Origin: Hymenobacter sp. DG25A
GTDB taxonomy: Bacteria > Bacteroidota > Bacteroidia > Cytophagales > Hymenobacteraceae
NCBI RefSeq assembly: GCF_001280305.1
Contig: NZ_CP012623.1
Location: 1,550,001 to 1,614,000, forward strand
Reading direction: 5' to 3'
DNA: 64,000 bases
The position numbers were made by a program, and so were the translations under genes. Under the pieces are notes generated by a model that worked only from the letters and a program-made list of their open reading frames with translations, was not told the DNA's origin and did not search any database. Below are positions 15,939 through 27,467 of the stretch, piece by piece; the stretch's first letter is position 1; every line of letters starts with the position of its first letter.

Positions 15939-17918
15939 TTACCGGCGTACGAAGCGCAAGCGGCGTACTTCGCCGGAGGGGAAAGTAAGCTGGAGATGAT
16001 AAAGGCCCGAGGCCAAGGAGCTAGTGTTAAGCTGCCCAGGTGTACCTAAAATATTTTGCTCCTGCACCTTGCGCCCAAGGGCGTCGCGCACTTCGGCTAC
16101 AGCGCTGGGTTCCGGTAAATAAGCCAGCTCCAGATACTCAGCGCAGGGATTGGGATAGGCGGCTACCTCCGGCAATACAATGGGTTCTGTGCGCTGGCTG
16201 ATTTCCACGTTGTTGAGTACCCATTGGTCCGGGTCCAGCTCCACGCTGAGCACGGTTCCGGTTACGGGCACGACAGCCAGCATGAGGGGCTCGTTCTGCC
16301 AGAGCCGCACGGTTTGGGCGCCGGTAGTGGTGATGATGCGGTAATCCAACTCGGTCCGAAAAAAGGACGTTACGCTGGGCATGGAAGCAGTTTCGGTGGT
16401 CTGTAGCTGCACATTGTTGCCTTGCTGACTCCACTGCACTTTAAACGTGGGAAAGCCTTCGCCCACAAACCACTGCTGAAAAAAGTAATCAAGAGAGGTG
16501 CCGGCGGCGGCTTCAAAAATGCGCTGCAGGTCCCGGGTGCGGGCCGTGCCGCCCGAGTAGGTTGCCTGGTACATGCGCAGGGCAGCAAAAAACTTAGTGT
16601 CATCATGCAGCAGGTAGCGCAGCATATGCACTACCGCTGCTCCTTTTTTGTAGGTGAGCCGGGAGCTGAAGATGCGGCTTACATTGGTGGTATCCAGCAC
16701 CTGCACGGAGCCGCCCGGAATAACCTGCTTATTGTTGTCGAACATCACGCGCCGGTGGGCCTCATCCATCCACCCCCGCTCTCCTCCCGGATTAAATTTA
16801 GCCTGGGACAGGTATTCGCCATAGGAAGCAAAGCCCTCATTCAGCCAGATATCCGTCCAGGAAGCACAGGTAACATTATCACCAAACCACTGGTGGAACA
16901 GCTCGTGGGCTGTGAGGTTGAAAGTGAAGCTACTCTGAGTGGTCATCGTCTGGTGCTCCATTCCGCCACCGATGGGCGCCATGGCGTGGCCGTATTTCTC
17001 GCGGGCAAACGGATAAGGTCCCACCAGCTGGGAGAAATTATTGATAAAGACCGGGGTGCGGTCAATTTCTGTTTGGAATGTATTTAAAGCTGCCTGGTTA
17101 TAGAGATAATTGACAATAGGAATAGTAGGACCATTCACTAAGGTTACGCTGGTGGTATATTCCAGATATGGGGCCACGGCCACGGAAATGAGGTAGTAAG
17201 CTATGGGGTAGCGCGACTTCCACTCATAACGGTGCTTATCGTTGGGAAGCGGCGTGATGCGCTCCAACAGCCCGTTGGAGCCAACTTTATTCTGGCGCGC
17301 GGTAGTAACCCAAACATCCGAGGAATCAGCTTTATCGGTGAGAACCTGCTTGCAGGGAAACCACTCGTAGGCGTGGAAAGGCTCGCTCAGGCTCCACGTC
17401 ACACTTATGCCGGTGCTTGGCTCCACACTAGTATCCAGAGCATTGCCAATGGCCGCCGAGCCACCGTTGGGAGCAGTGCCCTGATAGTAAACCACCATAT
17501 CAAACAGCTGACCGGCAGCTACGGGCTGCGGGAGTTTGGCAGTTACGTCGCCGGAGCGGCGGTGCAGGCCGGGGCTTTTTTGCCCGTTCACCAGCACAGA
17601 GTCTATGGTATAGGTTTCAAACAGCTCGAAGGCTACCGAATCCAGGGGCTGCCGGCCGGCCCGCGCCCGCAACCACGCCGAGCCGCTCACCTGCCGGGAA
17701 TTATTCTCCAGGGCCAGGTCCAGCTTGTAGTAGTTAACATCGTACCGGTCCATTTTTTCCCGGTGGCCCACCGTGGTAGCCGGCCGCGCCCGGGCATACT
17801 GGGTGCGCGCGGCGGCGCATTGGTCAGCGGCAGAAAGCAGTGCGGCCGAGGGCTGTTGTGCCTGGCTCAGAAAACTGATAAAACAGGCTGCCCAAGCCCC
17901 CACTAGCCTCTTCATCAT
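15939..17918 (-). CDS. M1 family aminopeptidase with type IX secretion sorting domain
   Basis: 659 residues with a signal peptide (GAWAACFISFLSQAQ). Gluzincin zinc site HELFH at residues 338-342 with Glu361 in NEGF, 19 residues on as expected. The substrate-anchoring GGGMEHQT replaces the classic GAMEN. The last 75 residues form a T9SS type A C-terminal domain (AAYPNPCAEYLELAY, ending LRFVRR). It should be secreted across the outer membrane and cleave N-terminal residues from extracellular peptides. It shows that the organism has a type IX system, although no por/gld/spr genes are in the window. Confidence 0.92.
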   Translation of the reverse strand: MMKRLVGAWAACFISFLSQAQQPSAALLSAADQCAAARTQYARARPATTVGHREKMDRYDVNYYKLDLALENNSRQVSGSAWLRARAGRQPLDSVAFELFETYTIDSVLVNGQKSPGLHRRSGDVTAKLPQPVAAGQLFDMVVYYQGTAPNGGSAAIGNALDTSVEPSTGISVTWSLSEPFHAYEWFPCKQVLTDKADSSDVWVTTARQNKVGSNGLLERITPLPNDKHRYEWKSRYPIAYYLISVAVAPYLEYTTSVTLVNGPTIPIVNYLYNQAALNTFQTEIDRTPVFINNFSQLVGPYPFAREKYGHAMAPIGGGMEHQTMTTQSSFTFNLTAHELFHQWFGDNVTCASWTDIWLNEGFASYGEYLSQAKFNPGGERGWMDEAHRRVMFDNNKQVIPGGSVQVLDTTNVSRIFSSRLTYKKGAAVVHMLRYLLHDDTKFFAALRMYQATYSGGTARTRDLQRIFEAAAGTSLDYFFQQWFVGEGFPTFKVQWSQQGNNVQLQTTETASMPSVTSFFRTELDYRIITTTGAQTVRLWQNEPLMLAVVPVTGTVLSVELDPDQWVLNNVEISQRTEPIVLPEVAAYPNPCAEYLELAYLPEPSAVAEVRDALGRKVQEQNILGTPGQLNTSSLASGLYHLQLTFPSGEVRRLRFVRR

Positions 17919-18096
17919 ACAAATGACTCCTATACCGGGATTAAAGCGGCAAGGTAGTCAGGAGCCGGCAATCAGCCTCTGCTTAACGAATAAACGAATA
18001 CAGTTTTTCTCCTATGGCGAAATTCAGGAGTCAGATTGTTGCCACGATTGCATCAACTCTTCAGCCTAAGCCCTAAAACCTAACCCTTCCTAAGCC

Positions 18097-18741
18097 CTAA
18101 TAAAAGAACAGGAACACGGTAAACATGAGCACCCACAAAACACCCATGAAGTGCCAGTACATACTGAGCATGCGCAATTGCATGCGCCGGTAAGGGTTGC
18201 GGATGAAGAGCAGCGTGCGAACCCCATCCCTGGAAATATGCAGCACCCGCAGAAAGAGGCCCGACATAAAGAGCATGCCGGCCAGCAGGTGCGCTACGTG
18301 AAGGGCCGAAATCAGGTAAACATACGTGCCGCTGGCATCGCCCCGGAAGTAAACCCCCTGGTTCATCAGCTCGCGCCAGCCCATTACCTGCAAGCCGGCA
18401 AAAATGAGCCCCAGGATAAACGTGGCCCCCAGGCAGCGCGCCAGATTACGGATATCGTCTTCGCGGTATAGGCGGGCGGCCTGCCCCAGAGTGTAGCTGC
18501 TGCTAAGCAGCACAATGGTGCTTAGGGAGAAAAAGCGCGGGAAGCTGTACAGCCCGGTGGGCAGCCCGCTCTGCACGCGGGTATGGATGTAGGCCCCCAG
18601 TAAAATCAAAAACAAAACCCCGATTCCCGCCATGCCCAGGTACAGGAGCATCAGGAGGGGCGGTACCCGCTCCATGCGGGTAAAGGTGGAGGTGGGCCGG
18701 CCTGCTCCTACCTTGTCTTTGCGTTCTTTATCGGAGTTCAT
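18097..18741 (-). CDS. Heme-copper oxidase subunit III (cytochrome c oxidase)
   Basis: 214 residues with five hydrophobic segments (about 30-52, 66-88, 103-122, 140-164, 188-212). ALHVAHLLAGM and the closing YWHFMGVLWVLMF are hallmarks of subunit III/CyoC. The subunit stabilises the catalytic core of the terminal oxidase. The first 22 residues are basic and cytoplasmic. No subunit I or II gene adjoins it. Orphan extra copies of subunit III are frequent in Bacteroidota. Confidence 0.85.
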   Translation of the reverse strand: MNSDKERKDKVGAGRPTSTFTRMERVPPLLMLLYLGMAGIGVLFLILLGAYIHTRVQSGLPTGLYSFPRFFSLSTIVLLSSSYTLGQAARLYREDDIRNLARCLGATFILGLIFAGLQVMGWRELMNQGVYFRGDASGTYVYLISALHVAHLLAGMLFMSGLFLRVLHISRDGVRTLLFIRNPYRRMQLRMLSMYWHFMGVLWVLMFTVFLFFY

Positions 18742-18879
18742 GGCGCTGGGGCTGATTGCTATTGGCTAACCAATCCAGCAAGCTTTAGTTTCGCCCGAAA
18801 CCCCCTCACTGCCAGATCAGATACATCTTCCAAGATACGGAAAAAGCCAAGTTCAGGACAGCAAATGCGCGACTAATTG

Positions 18880-19438
18880 TTAGCGAAAAAAAGAGCCGAT
18901 TTTACCCAAAACTGCATTGAAGGTTATCTTGGGAGTACGCCCCGTGCCGAAGGTGACATAGGTTTTGCCGGCCACGCGCAGGTCCAGCACCAGGCCCAGC
19001 TGCAAAGCCAGCATATTTAGCTGCTGCAGTGCATTGGGCGCACCCGGGTCTTTGGGTTTTTCCGGTCCATTGCTGCTGGTCAGCTCATCGAGCACCCGCT
19101 GACTGGGAATATTCACAATCAGATAGGTGCCGGAAGCGGCAATCTGAATATCATCACCATTATGGGAAATAACCAGCCGGGCTTCCAGGTCCAGCCCGCT
19201 AACCAAGCTGCTTAGGCGTCTGGTTAACCACGGGGGTCGCGGGGCTTTCGCCGCGGGTACGGATGCGCACGGAGCCATTGATGCGCCACGTGCTGGGGGC
19301 AGCGCCCGGGTTCTGCATATTCGGTACCTGTACTTCCATCTGGTCGAAGGCCAGGTTCATCTCTACCCCACCTGAAAGCTTGGTCAACAGAGAGGCAGCC
19401 GTATCGGCCCAGTTAGCGGAGGAGGAAGAATCAGCCAT
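18880..19438 (-). pseudogene. Small conserved-looking gene interrupted by a one-base frameshift
   Basis: From ATG 19438 (MADSSSSANWADTAASLL) the frame runs to TAG at 19199 after 79 codons. The coding character then continues in another frame (SLVSGLDLEARLVIS...) to the stop at 18880. Removing one base near 19203-19206 (the GG of cagcttggtt) joins NQTPKQL directly to VSGLDLEARL. The result is one protein of about 185 residues without a signal peptide. Either the gene is broken or the base call is wrong; a programmed shift is possible but no classic slippery heptamer is seen. Function unknown. Confidence 0.65.
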
Positions 19439-19651
19439 GTGAAAAGAGTAAGGTGATGCCCGTGAGAGCAAAGTGTGGATGCCGATGACAGTTTGTTGAG
19501 GACAGCGCCGCCCGGCAAGGGCGAAAACTACCGCTCTCCGCTGGCAAACGCAACTTCGGCGGCTAAGTTATGCGGCGGGCCCTATCCAAAAAACCGGGCT
19601 TGCGTATGTGGGCGCAGGCACCACTTGGTGCTCTGCCCTTTGTCACGCTTT

Positions 19652-20485
19652 ATGCACCGTACTTTTTCCTTTCTTTCCTGGCATCTGCTGCCGTTTATGG
19701 CCTTGGCGGCCTGCTCCCGGCCGGTTACTTCGGCCCGCCCGGAAGTCGTAACCCCGGCAGCCAATACAGCGGCTACCCCCCCGACCAGCGCGGCCGCCCC
19801 CACGCCTAATGCACCAGACTGTGCCCACCCTTTTGGGCTCTATGATAAAATGGAGCTGATTTATAAGCTGGCCGATACCAACGGAAAACCTCAGGGCGAA
19901 ATCCGGAACCGCGTGGTGATGCTGGAAACCAAAACCGATAAAAAGAGCGAGCTGAAAATAAATACCGTGCTGCTGAAAAGCGGCTTTTATGGCCCCGATA
20001 ACCAGCTGATCCGGCAGCAGGACCTCACCTTCCATTGTCAGCGCGACACGGCCTTTACCGATGGCATGCAGGAGATGGACTACAATAACCTGAAATCCTT
20101 CCGCGACCGGTATTTCGAATATACGCCCACCTCTCTGGCCTGGCCGCACCAGGCGCAGGCGGGCAGTAGCCTGCCCCAGGGCGGCATTCTGGTTGATGTG
20201 CATAGCTCGGCGGTAGATATTGCCAAAGTATACACCACCGTCCGGAACCGCCGCGTGGTGGGCGGCCCGCAAAACATAACCACGCCGGCGGGCACTTTCC
20301 GGTGCTACAAAGTAGAATCGGAGCGGGAATCGGCCATCAAGCCCAAGCCCGATATCATCCGGCGCACCATCACGTATGCCGTCGACTATTATTCGCCTAC
20401 AGTTGGCATCGTTCGCACGGAGGTGTATGACAAAAGCCACAAGCTGCAGCAAACCCAGGTGCTGGCCTCCCGGCAGCTGCGCTAA
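19652..20485 (+). CDS. Lipoprotein of unknown function (DUF3108/TapB-like)
   Basis: 277 residues from ATG 19652, which directly precedes a lipobox signal (LLPFMALAAC, Cys near residue 21). A Thr/Pro/Ala-rich linker to about residue 55 is followed by a beta-rich domain with YTTVRNRRVVGGPQNITTPA and AVDYYSPTVGIVRTEVY. A fold in which a modified sugar- or lipid-facing barrel ends with a 'YxPxVGIVR' strand recalls DUF3108/TapB-like exported proteins, but only loosely. It ends with its own terminator. The 213 bases upstream, up to the frameshifted gene, hold no other gene. Confidence 0.6.
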   Translation: MHRTFSFLSWHLLPFMALAACSRPVTSARPEVVTPAANTAATPPTSAAAPTPNAPDCAHPFGLYDKMELIYKLADTNGKPQGEIRNRVVMLETKTDKKSELKINTVLLKSGFYGPDNQLIRQQDLTFHCQRDTAFTDGMQEMDYNNLKSFRDRYFEYTPTSLAWPHQAQAGSSLPQGGILVDVHSSAVDIAKVYTTVRNRRVVGGPQNITTPAGTFRCYKVESERESAIKPKPDIIRRTITYAVDYYSPTVGIVRTEVYDKSHKLQQTQVLASRQLR

Positions 20486-20535
20486 GCGCCGGCCGCGGCT
20501 CTGGACCTGGCTACATTGAAACTTCTATTGACAAT

Positions 20536-20571
20536 GTGTGGCCGGTTTCTGTAACGGGCCACGCTTTTTTA
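20536..20571 (+). terminator. Intrinsic terminator after lipoprotein gene
   Basis: Stem GTGTGGCC (20536-20543) / GGCCACGC (20557-20564), with one G-U pair, followed by six T. Confidence 0.75.
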
Positions 20572-20596
20572 TGCACGTCCGGGCTGCATGTTTTAG

Positions 20597-22798
<2,202 letters not shown>

Positions 22799-22887
22799 TA
22801 GCGTAGTAAGTTACTACTAGTTACGGGCGGCACTTTTCCGCGTACGGCCCTTGTTCCTTTAGTATCCACCTTACCATTTCCCAGACT

Positions 22888-23289
22888 ATGCGCACCTCCC
22901 TTTCGCACAAACTGCTGCTTTTGCTCCTGCCGGCGGGCTTTGTTTTTGGGTCCGTACTGGCTCAGGGCACGTTGCCGCCCCCGGCTGATATTGCACCCCG
23001 AGCAGCCGTGAAGCTGGTGAAAAAGCATAAAGTAAAGGTGCTGGATGTGCGCACCCCCGAGGAGTTCAATGCCGGCCACGTGCGGGGGGCGCAGAACCTG
23101 GATGTGAAGTCGCCGGATTTTGTAAACCAGTTGGCGCAGCTGGATACGGCGCAAACCTATCTGGTGTATTGCGCCAGCGGAAACCGCAGCAGCAAGGCAT
23201 CTATTCTGATGCGGGAGCATGGGTTGCGCCACGTAGTAAATGCCGGGGCGTATCCTAAACTGAAAGAAGCCGGCGCGAAAACGGAGTAA
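22888..23289 (+). CDS. Exported single-domain rhodanese
   Basis: 133 residues with a signal peptide (LLLLLLPAGFVFGSVLAQ). One rhodanese domain with DVRTPEEFNAGHVRGA and the active-site loop CASGNRS, Cys95 being the sulphur-accepting residue. It should work in the periplasm as a sulphurtransferase or persulphide carrier; the partner is unknown. It lies 89 bases after ligA and tail-to-tail with the GH2-type gene. Confidence 0.9.
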   Translation: MRTSLSHKLLLLLLPAGFVFGSVLAQGTLPPPADIAPRAAVKLVKKHKVKVLDVRTPEEFNAGHVRGAQNLDVKSPDFVNQLAQLDTAQTYLVYCASGNRSSKASILMREHGLRHVVNAGAYPKLKEAGAKTE

Positions 23290-23332
23290 CCGGGCACCAG
23301 CATCTGTGCCTTCCCGAAACCAGCTCAAACTC

Positions 23333-24715
23333 TTACCGAAGGCTGGCTACCACCCTGGGGCACGGCCGGGCTGTAACCATAAACGGCAGGTTGGCCATGG
23401 CGGCGCTGCCTTTGCCATCGGAAACGATGACGCTAAGCCGGTAATAACCCGGGGTGCGCGGAGCAATAACCTCGGCCTGCAGCCCGGTAGCTTGGCGGAT
23501 TGCATTGGGCAGCGGCTCTGTAGGCGTACTTCGCTCCTCGTACCGCTCATTGATTTGCTTATCTGGTCGTATTTCCCAGCGGGCCGTAAGTGCGTCTCCT
23601 TCCGCATCGGTGGCGCCTACGTAAGCCATGACCCGGGAACCCACCGGGATGCTTACACTGCTAGAATCCTGCTGCTTGTTCAGCACCAGCCACTCCAGCC
23701 GAGGGGAGGTGTTGGCCGGTTTATGGCCAGACCATAATTCCTGCAGCACATCCACCATAGCTGTTTTTTCGCCTTCCGGCGTGAACAAGCCAAACCAGGT
23801 GTTGGTGAACTCAAACTTCTGCCCCCAGTAAAACGCGTAGGCGCCAATGCACTGAGCGCGGGCCGCCTGAATAGTGCCCACGTAGGCTTTGCGCAGGTTT
23901 TCGGCTCTGTTGGTGCTGGATTGCTCCAGCGGGGCCATCCAGGTGGTGGCCGGTGATTCCCAGTAGCCCAAACCGCCATACTCTGATACAATGTAGGGCT
24001 TGGTCCAGCCATAGCCGCGCAAATCCTCGGGCAGTACTTCCAGGCTGCCAAAGGCATTCACGGAAAGGATATCAATAGCCGGGCACCAGGCCTTCACGTT
24101 CCGGATCATGCCTAGGTTGCCGGAAAGCGTGGTCGTTACCGGGTGGTAAGGATCCAGCTCATGCACAATTTCGGCTAGGTCGTTGATGGCCTCATAAACC
24201 TTCGGGTTCTTGGCATTCAGATCCATTTCATTGCCCAGGTTCCACATGAGCAGGGCCGGATGCCGACGATACCGCAGAACCTGCTTGCGCACGTACTCGC
24301 GCTGGCGCAGCACCTGCTGCTCATCATAGTAATCAAACCCTTCCTGCTCCCGCTCCAGCCAGATGCCCAGCATAACGGAAAGGTTATTCTGCTGCGCGGC
24401 GTCCATTAAAGTATCGGCAAAATCCGTGGTCCAGAGCCGCACGGAATTTCCCCCGGCCTGCCGGATCGCCTCGTAGTACTGCAGGCCGGCGGCCCCTTTT
24501 ATATAATAGGGTTTGCCGCCCCGGAGTAGCTGCGCCTGGCCTTGCTGCTGTACCACCTGCACGGGAATCACCCCTGCCGGGACTCCCCGCGCCATGTTGG
24601 CTTCTGAGGAAGCCGACGTACGCTGGCAGGCATCTAGTGGCAGCATGCCCACCAAAACCAGGTAAACCCAGATTTTTAGGTGGTAAGGAGATGACGAAGC
24701 GTAGTAAAAACCCAT
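23333..24715 (-). CDS. Lipoprotein glycoside hydrolase, GH2-like TIM barrel
   Basis: 460 residues. Signal with lipobox LPLDAC (Cys near residue 30), so it is anchored to the outer membrane or inner membrane surface. A (beta/alpha)8 barrel fills about residues 55-330, with catalytic-type acids Glu163 in NLGNEMD (acid/base, N-E pair) and Glu245 in SEYGG (nucleophile), matching the C-terminal domain of GH2. Residues 340-450 form a beta-sandwich. The usual N-terminal GH2 sandwich domains are missing. Substrate unknown. It is divergent from the GT2-GH26-like gene across an AT-rich gap, and the two may trim and make the same polysaccharide. Confidence 0.8.
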   Translation of the reverse strand: MGFYYASSSPYHLKIWVYLVLVGMLPLDACQRTSASSEANMARGVPAGVIPVQVVQQQGQAQLLRGGKPYYIKGAAGLQYYEAIRQAGGNSVRLWTTDFADTLMDAAQQNNLSVMLGIWLEREQEGFDYYDEQQVLRQREYVRKQVLRYRRHPALLMWNLGNEMDLNAKNPKVYEAINDLAEIVHELDPYHPVTTTLSGNLGMIRNVKAWCPAIDILSVNAFGSLEVLPEDLRGYGWTKPYIVSEYGGLGYWESPATTWMAPLEQSSTNRAENLRKAYVGTIQAARAQCIGAYAFYWGQKFEFTNTWFGLFTPEGEKTAMVDVLQELWSGHKPANTSPRLEWLVLNKQQDSSSVSIPVGSRVMAYVGATDAEGDALTARWEIRPDKQINERYEERSTPTEPLPNAIRQATGLQAEVIAPRTPGYYRLSVIVSDGKGSAAMANLPFMVTARPCPRVVASLR

Positions 24716-24930
24716 AAAACTTACTTGTATATATTTATGAATCTTCTGTACTTAAGTAGTAATCATCAGAACATCCATCTAAGATAGTAAAATAATTACC
24801 TTAATTAATTATATTTAATATTAGTTAAGTAGTATCTCTTTTCTATATTAGACCCATAAGACATCAGGTTAATATTCTGTGTTAACTGAGGATTCACTTG
24901 GTTAGGCTCAATAGATATCCGGAAATATTT
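24716..24930. promoter_or_regulatory. AT-rich divergent promoter region
   Basis: A 215-base gap, much richer in A and T than the flanking genes, with many TTAA/TAATTA runs between the divergent GH2-type and GT2 genes. No exact TAnnTTTG box was found, and no clear palindrome. The composition suggests a bent, nucleoid-protein-bound or sigma-factor-specific control region. It probably drives both genes. Confidence 0.45.
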
Positions 24931-27465
24931 ATGCTCGACCTTTCCTCCACCGCACCTATTGCTCAAGCTGCCTCTGCCCCAGAATCAGCCAGCCAGATTC
25001 AGTACCGGCTGGTGGCGGGCACGCGCCAAATGCGCTGGCTGGTTTTCCTGGGCGTACTCTGCCTGGGGCAGTTTGTGTACTGGTTTGCTAACCCCGACCA
25101 CATAGGCTACGCCCCGCTTTTTTGGCTATTGGTGTTCTCCGTTGGCTTTAAGCTGCTGCGGCTGGGGCATGAGTGGTACCACTATGTAAACGTGCGGGAG
25201 CCCATTTTACCGCCTGCTCCGGCCCGTAAGCGCACTGTGGATGTTCTAACAACCGCCTGCCCCGGCGAGCCGCGGGACATGATTGTGCATACGCTGGAAG
25301 CCATGCAGGCCATTACCTACCCGCACACCAGCTACCTCTGCGACGAAGGCAACGACCCCTACCTGCGCCAGGTATGCGAGCTGCTGGGCGTGGTGCACGT
25401 TACGCGGAAGGTGAAAGTAGATGCCAAGGCCGGCAACATCAATAACGCCCTGCGCCAGGCCACCGGGGAGTTTTGCGTGGTACTGGACCCCGACCATGCC
25501 CCCACCCCCGATTTTCTGGACAAGGTGATGGCCTATTTTGAGAATCCGGAAATTGGCTTTGTGCAGGTGGTGCAGGCCTACGGCAATCAGCAGGAAAGCC
25601 TGGTAGCGCGGGGCGCGGCCGAGCAGACCTACCATTTCTACGGGCCCCTGATGATGGGCATGAACAGCTACGGCACGGCCCAGGCCATTGGCGCTAACTG
25701 CACCTTCCGGCGCGCAGCCCTGGATTCCATCGGTGGTCACGCCGCCGGGCTGACCGAGGACATGCACACGGCCATGCGCCTGCATGCCCAGGGCTGGAAA
25801 TCAGTGTATGCCCCGGTGGTAGTAAGCCGGGGATTAGCGCCTTCCACGCTGGGCGCTTACTACTCCCAGCAGCTGAAATGGTCGAGGGGTTGCTTTGACT
25901 TGCTTTTTCACGTATACCCGCGCCTGTTTTCCCGCTTTACCTGGAGGCAGCGGCTGCACTACTTCACCCTGCCTTTCTATTTTCTGTCCGGCATTGTAGC
26001 CCTCATCGACTTATTTGTGCCCTTGGCTGGGCTCTGGCTAAGCAAATTCCCCTGGCACGTATCCATTGCCAGCTTTGTGGCGCACATGATGCCCCTGATG
26101 GGCGTTAGCCTGCTTATCCGGCTCTCGGCGCAGCGCTGGCTGCGGGAGCCGCACGAAGCGGGCCTGCACCTCACCGGGGGCCTGCTGCGGGTAGGCACCT
26201 GGTGGATTTATTCGCTGGGATTTCTGTACACGCTGCTTAATGTAAAAGTACCCTACATTCCCACCCCCAAAGAGGGGGAAGAGCGCAACGAATGGCGCAT
26301 AGCCCTGCCTAACATTCTGATGCTGGTAGCCTCCCTGGCCCTAGCAGGCTATGGGCTGCGCCTGATGCACGATGCCTATGGCTGGATGCTGGCGGGCCTG
26401 GCCGCCCTGAACGCGGGCATCATGATTTCGGCCGTTCTAATGGGCCAGCAGGCACTGCTCAGGAAGCTGAAAACCCTTTTAGATACCAGGCGGCCGGCCC
26501 GGGCTATTTCCTGGCGCGTGCAGCAGCTATACGCCTGGATTCACCTGAGCCTGTTGCCGTCGTTCAGCAGGGTAGCGGTTCCGCTGGCCTTGTTTCTGGT
26601 ATTTTTGGGAGTTGCCGGGCAGTGGAAAGTGGCCAGCTGGATGCTCCAGCGCCAGCGCTATAACAGTGAGCTGTGGCTGCTTACGGGTGATGACCAGGTA
26701 CGCACCGGCCATATACTAAGCGCCCCCGCAGACCCGACCACGCTGGCCAGCTACTATTCCTTTGTGCCTAAGACCTTAATCCAGGGAGATTTCCCTTTGG
26801 CTACGGAAATAATTGGCCTCGATTTTCCGGCCTCGGCTTTTCCTACTGTTTCTCCTCAACAGCTTGCCAGCTACCTGCGGGCCGGCCAAATGCCCATGCT
26901 CAGCTGGGCAGTGCCCGAGGGGGCCCTGAAGGATACAGCCTGGCTGGCGAAAGTGCGGGTGTTGTCCCGCTTCCCCCGCCCGCTGATGTTCCGCCCCCAG
27001 ATTCAGGCCCATAGTGCCCGGGGCTACCGCCGGGCCTGGCAAAAGCTGGTGGATGGGCTGCGGCAAGCCGGCGTGGAGAAAACCATATGGGTCTGGACGC
27101 CCCCCGCCTCCGATTCGCTGGCGGCCTATTACCCGGGCATTGCTTCCGTTGACTGGCTTTGCATTGATGGCACCCCGGTAAGCGGTGCTAAGCGCCCCAC
27201 GGCTACCTATGCCTCTTTCCGGCACCAGGTAGCCACCCGCGCCGAGTTTCACCAGACGCCGGTGATGGTGATTCTGCCAGCCTCCGCCATTGAAATGCCC
27301 GCCAGCCAGATTGAGCGGCTCACGTACCGGTACCCTGAAATAAAAGCAGTGGTATTCGGCAAGAAATTGCCCAATACCACTGCTCCCTTAGAACAGAAAG
27401 CCAGCTTAAGCCGCCCTACCCGGGTAGATAAGCGCCTGGCCAGTGTTCGTGTTACTCCGTTTTAA
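24931..27465 (+). CDS. Cellulose-synthase-like GT2 glycosyltransferase fused to a GH26-like domain
   Basis: 844 residues from ATG 24931. Two N-terminal membrane helices precede a processive GT2 domain with DPD (Asp186, Asp188), TED (Glu276, Asp277) and QQLKW (313-317, the QxxRW site with Lys for Arg). Further membrane helices span about 350-570. The rest (about 590-820) resembles a GH26 mannanase-like barrel: WVWTPPASDSLAAYYPG and VDWLCIDGTP are close to the GH26 pattern. The HExNG acid/base motif is absent (FRPQIQAHS stands there), so this domain probably binds sugar and does not cut it. It likely polymerises and exports a beta-linked polysaccharide. Confidence 0.85.
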   Translation: MLDLSSTAPIAQAASAPESASQIQYRLVAGTRQMRWLVFLGVLCLGQFVYWFANPDHIGYAPLFWLLVFSVGFKLLRLGHEWYHYVNVREPILPPAPARKRTVDVLTTACPGEPRDMIVHTLEAMQAITYPHTSYLCDEGNDPYLRQVCELLGVVHVTRKVKVDAKAGNINNALRQATGEFCVVLDPDHAPTPDFLDKVMAYFENPEIGFVQVVQAYGNQQESLVARGAAEQTYHFYGPLMMGMNSYGTAQAIGANCTFRRAALDSIGGHAAGLTEDMHTAMRLHAQGWKSVYAPVVVSRGLAPSTLGAYYSQQLKWSRGCFDLLFHVYPRLFSRFTWRQRLHYFTLPFYFLSGIVALIDLFVPLAGLWLSKFPWHVSIASFVAHMMPLMGVSLLIRLSAQRWLREPHEAGLHLTGGLLRVGTWWIYSLGFLYTLLNVKVPYIPTPKEGEERNEWRIALPNILMLVASLALAGYGLRLMHDAYGWMLAGLAALNAGIMISAVLMGQQALLRKLKTLLDTRRPARAISWRVQQLYAWIHLSLLPSFSRVAVPLALFLVFLGVAGQWKVASWMLQRQRYNSELWLLTGDDQVRTGHILSAPADPTTLASYYSFVPKTLIQGDFPLATEIIGLDFPASAFPTVSPQQLASYLRAGQMPMLSWAVPEGALKDTAWLAKVRVLSRFPRPLMFRPQIQAHSARGYRRAWQKLVDGLRQAGVEKTIWVWTPPASDSLAAYYPGIASVDWLCIDGTPVSGAKRPTATYASFRHQVATRAEFHQTPVMVILPASAIEMPASQIERLTYRYPEIKAVVFGKKLPNTTAPLEQKASLSRPTRVDKRLASVRVTPF

Positions 27466-27467
27466 AT

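Noticed and set aside
18063..18101. CCTAAGCCCTAA short direct repeats
   Set aside because: Only two short copies in a 40-base spacer; no telomere or CRISPR meaning.
19475..19651. Longer start for the lipoprotein at 19652
   Set aside because: The extra 59 codons have no coding character and would mask a clear lipobox signal.
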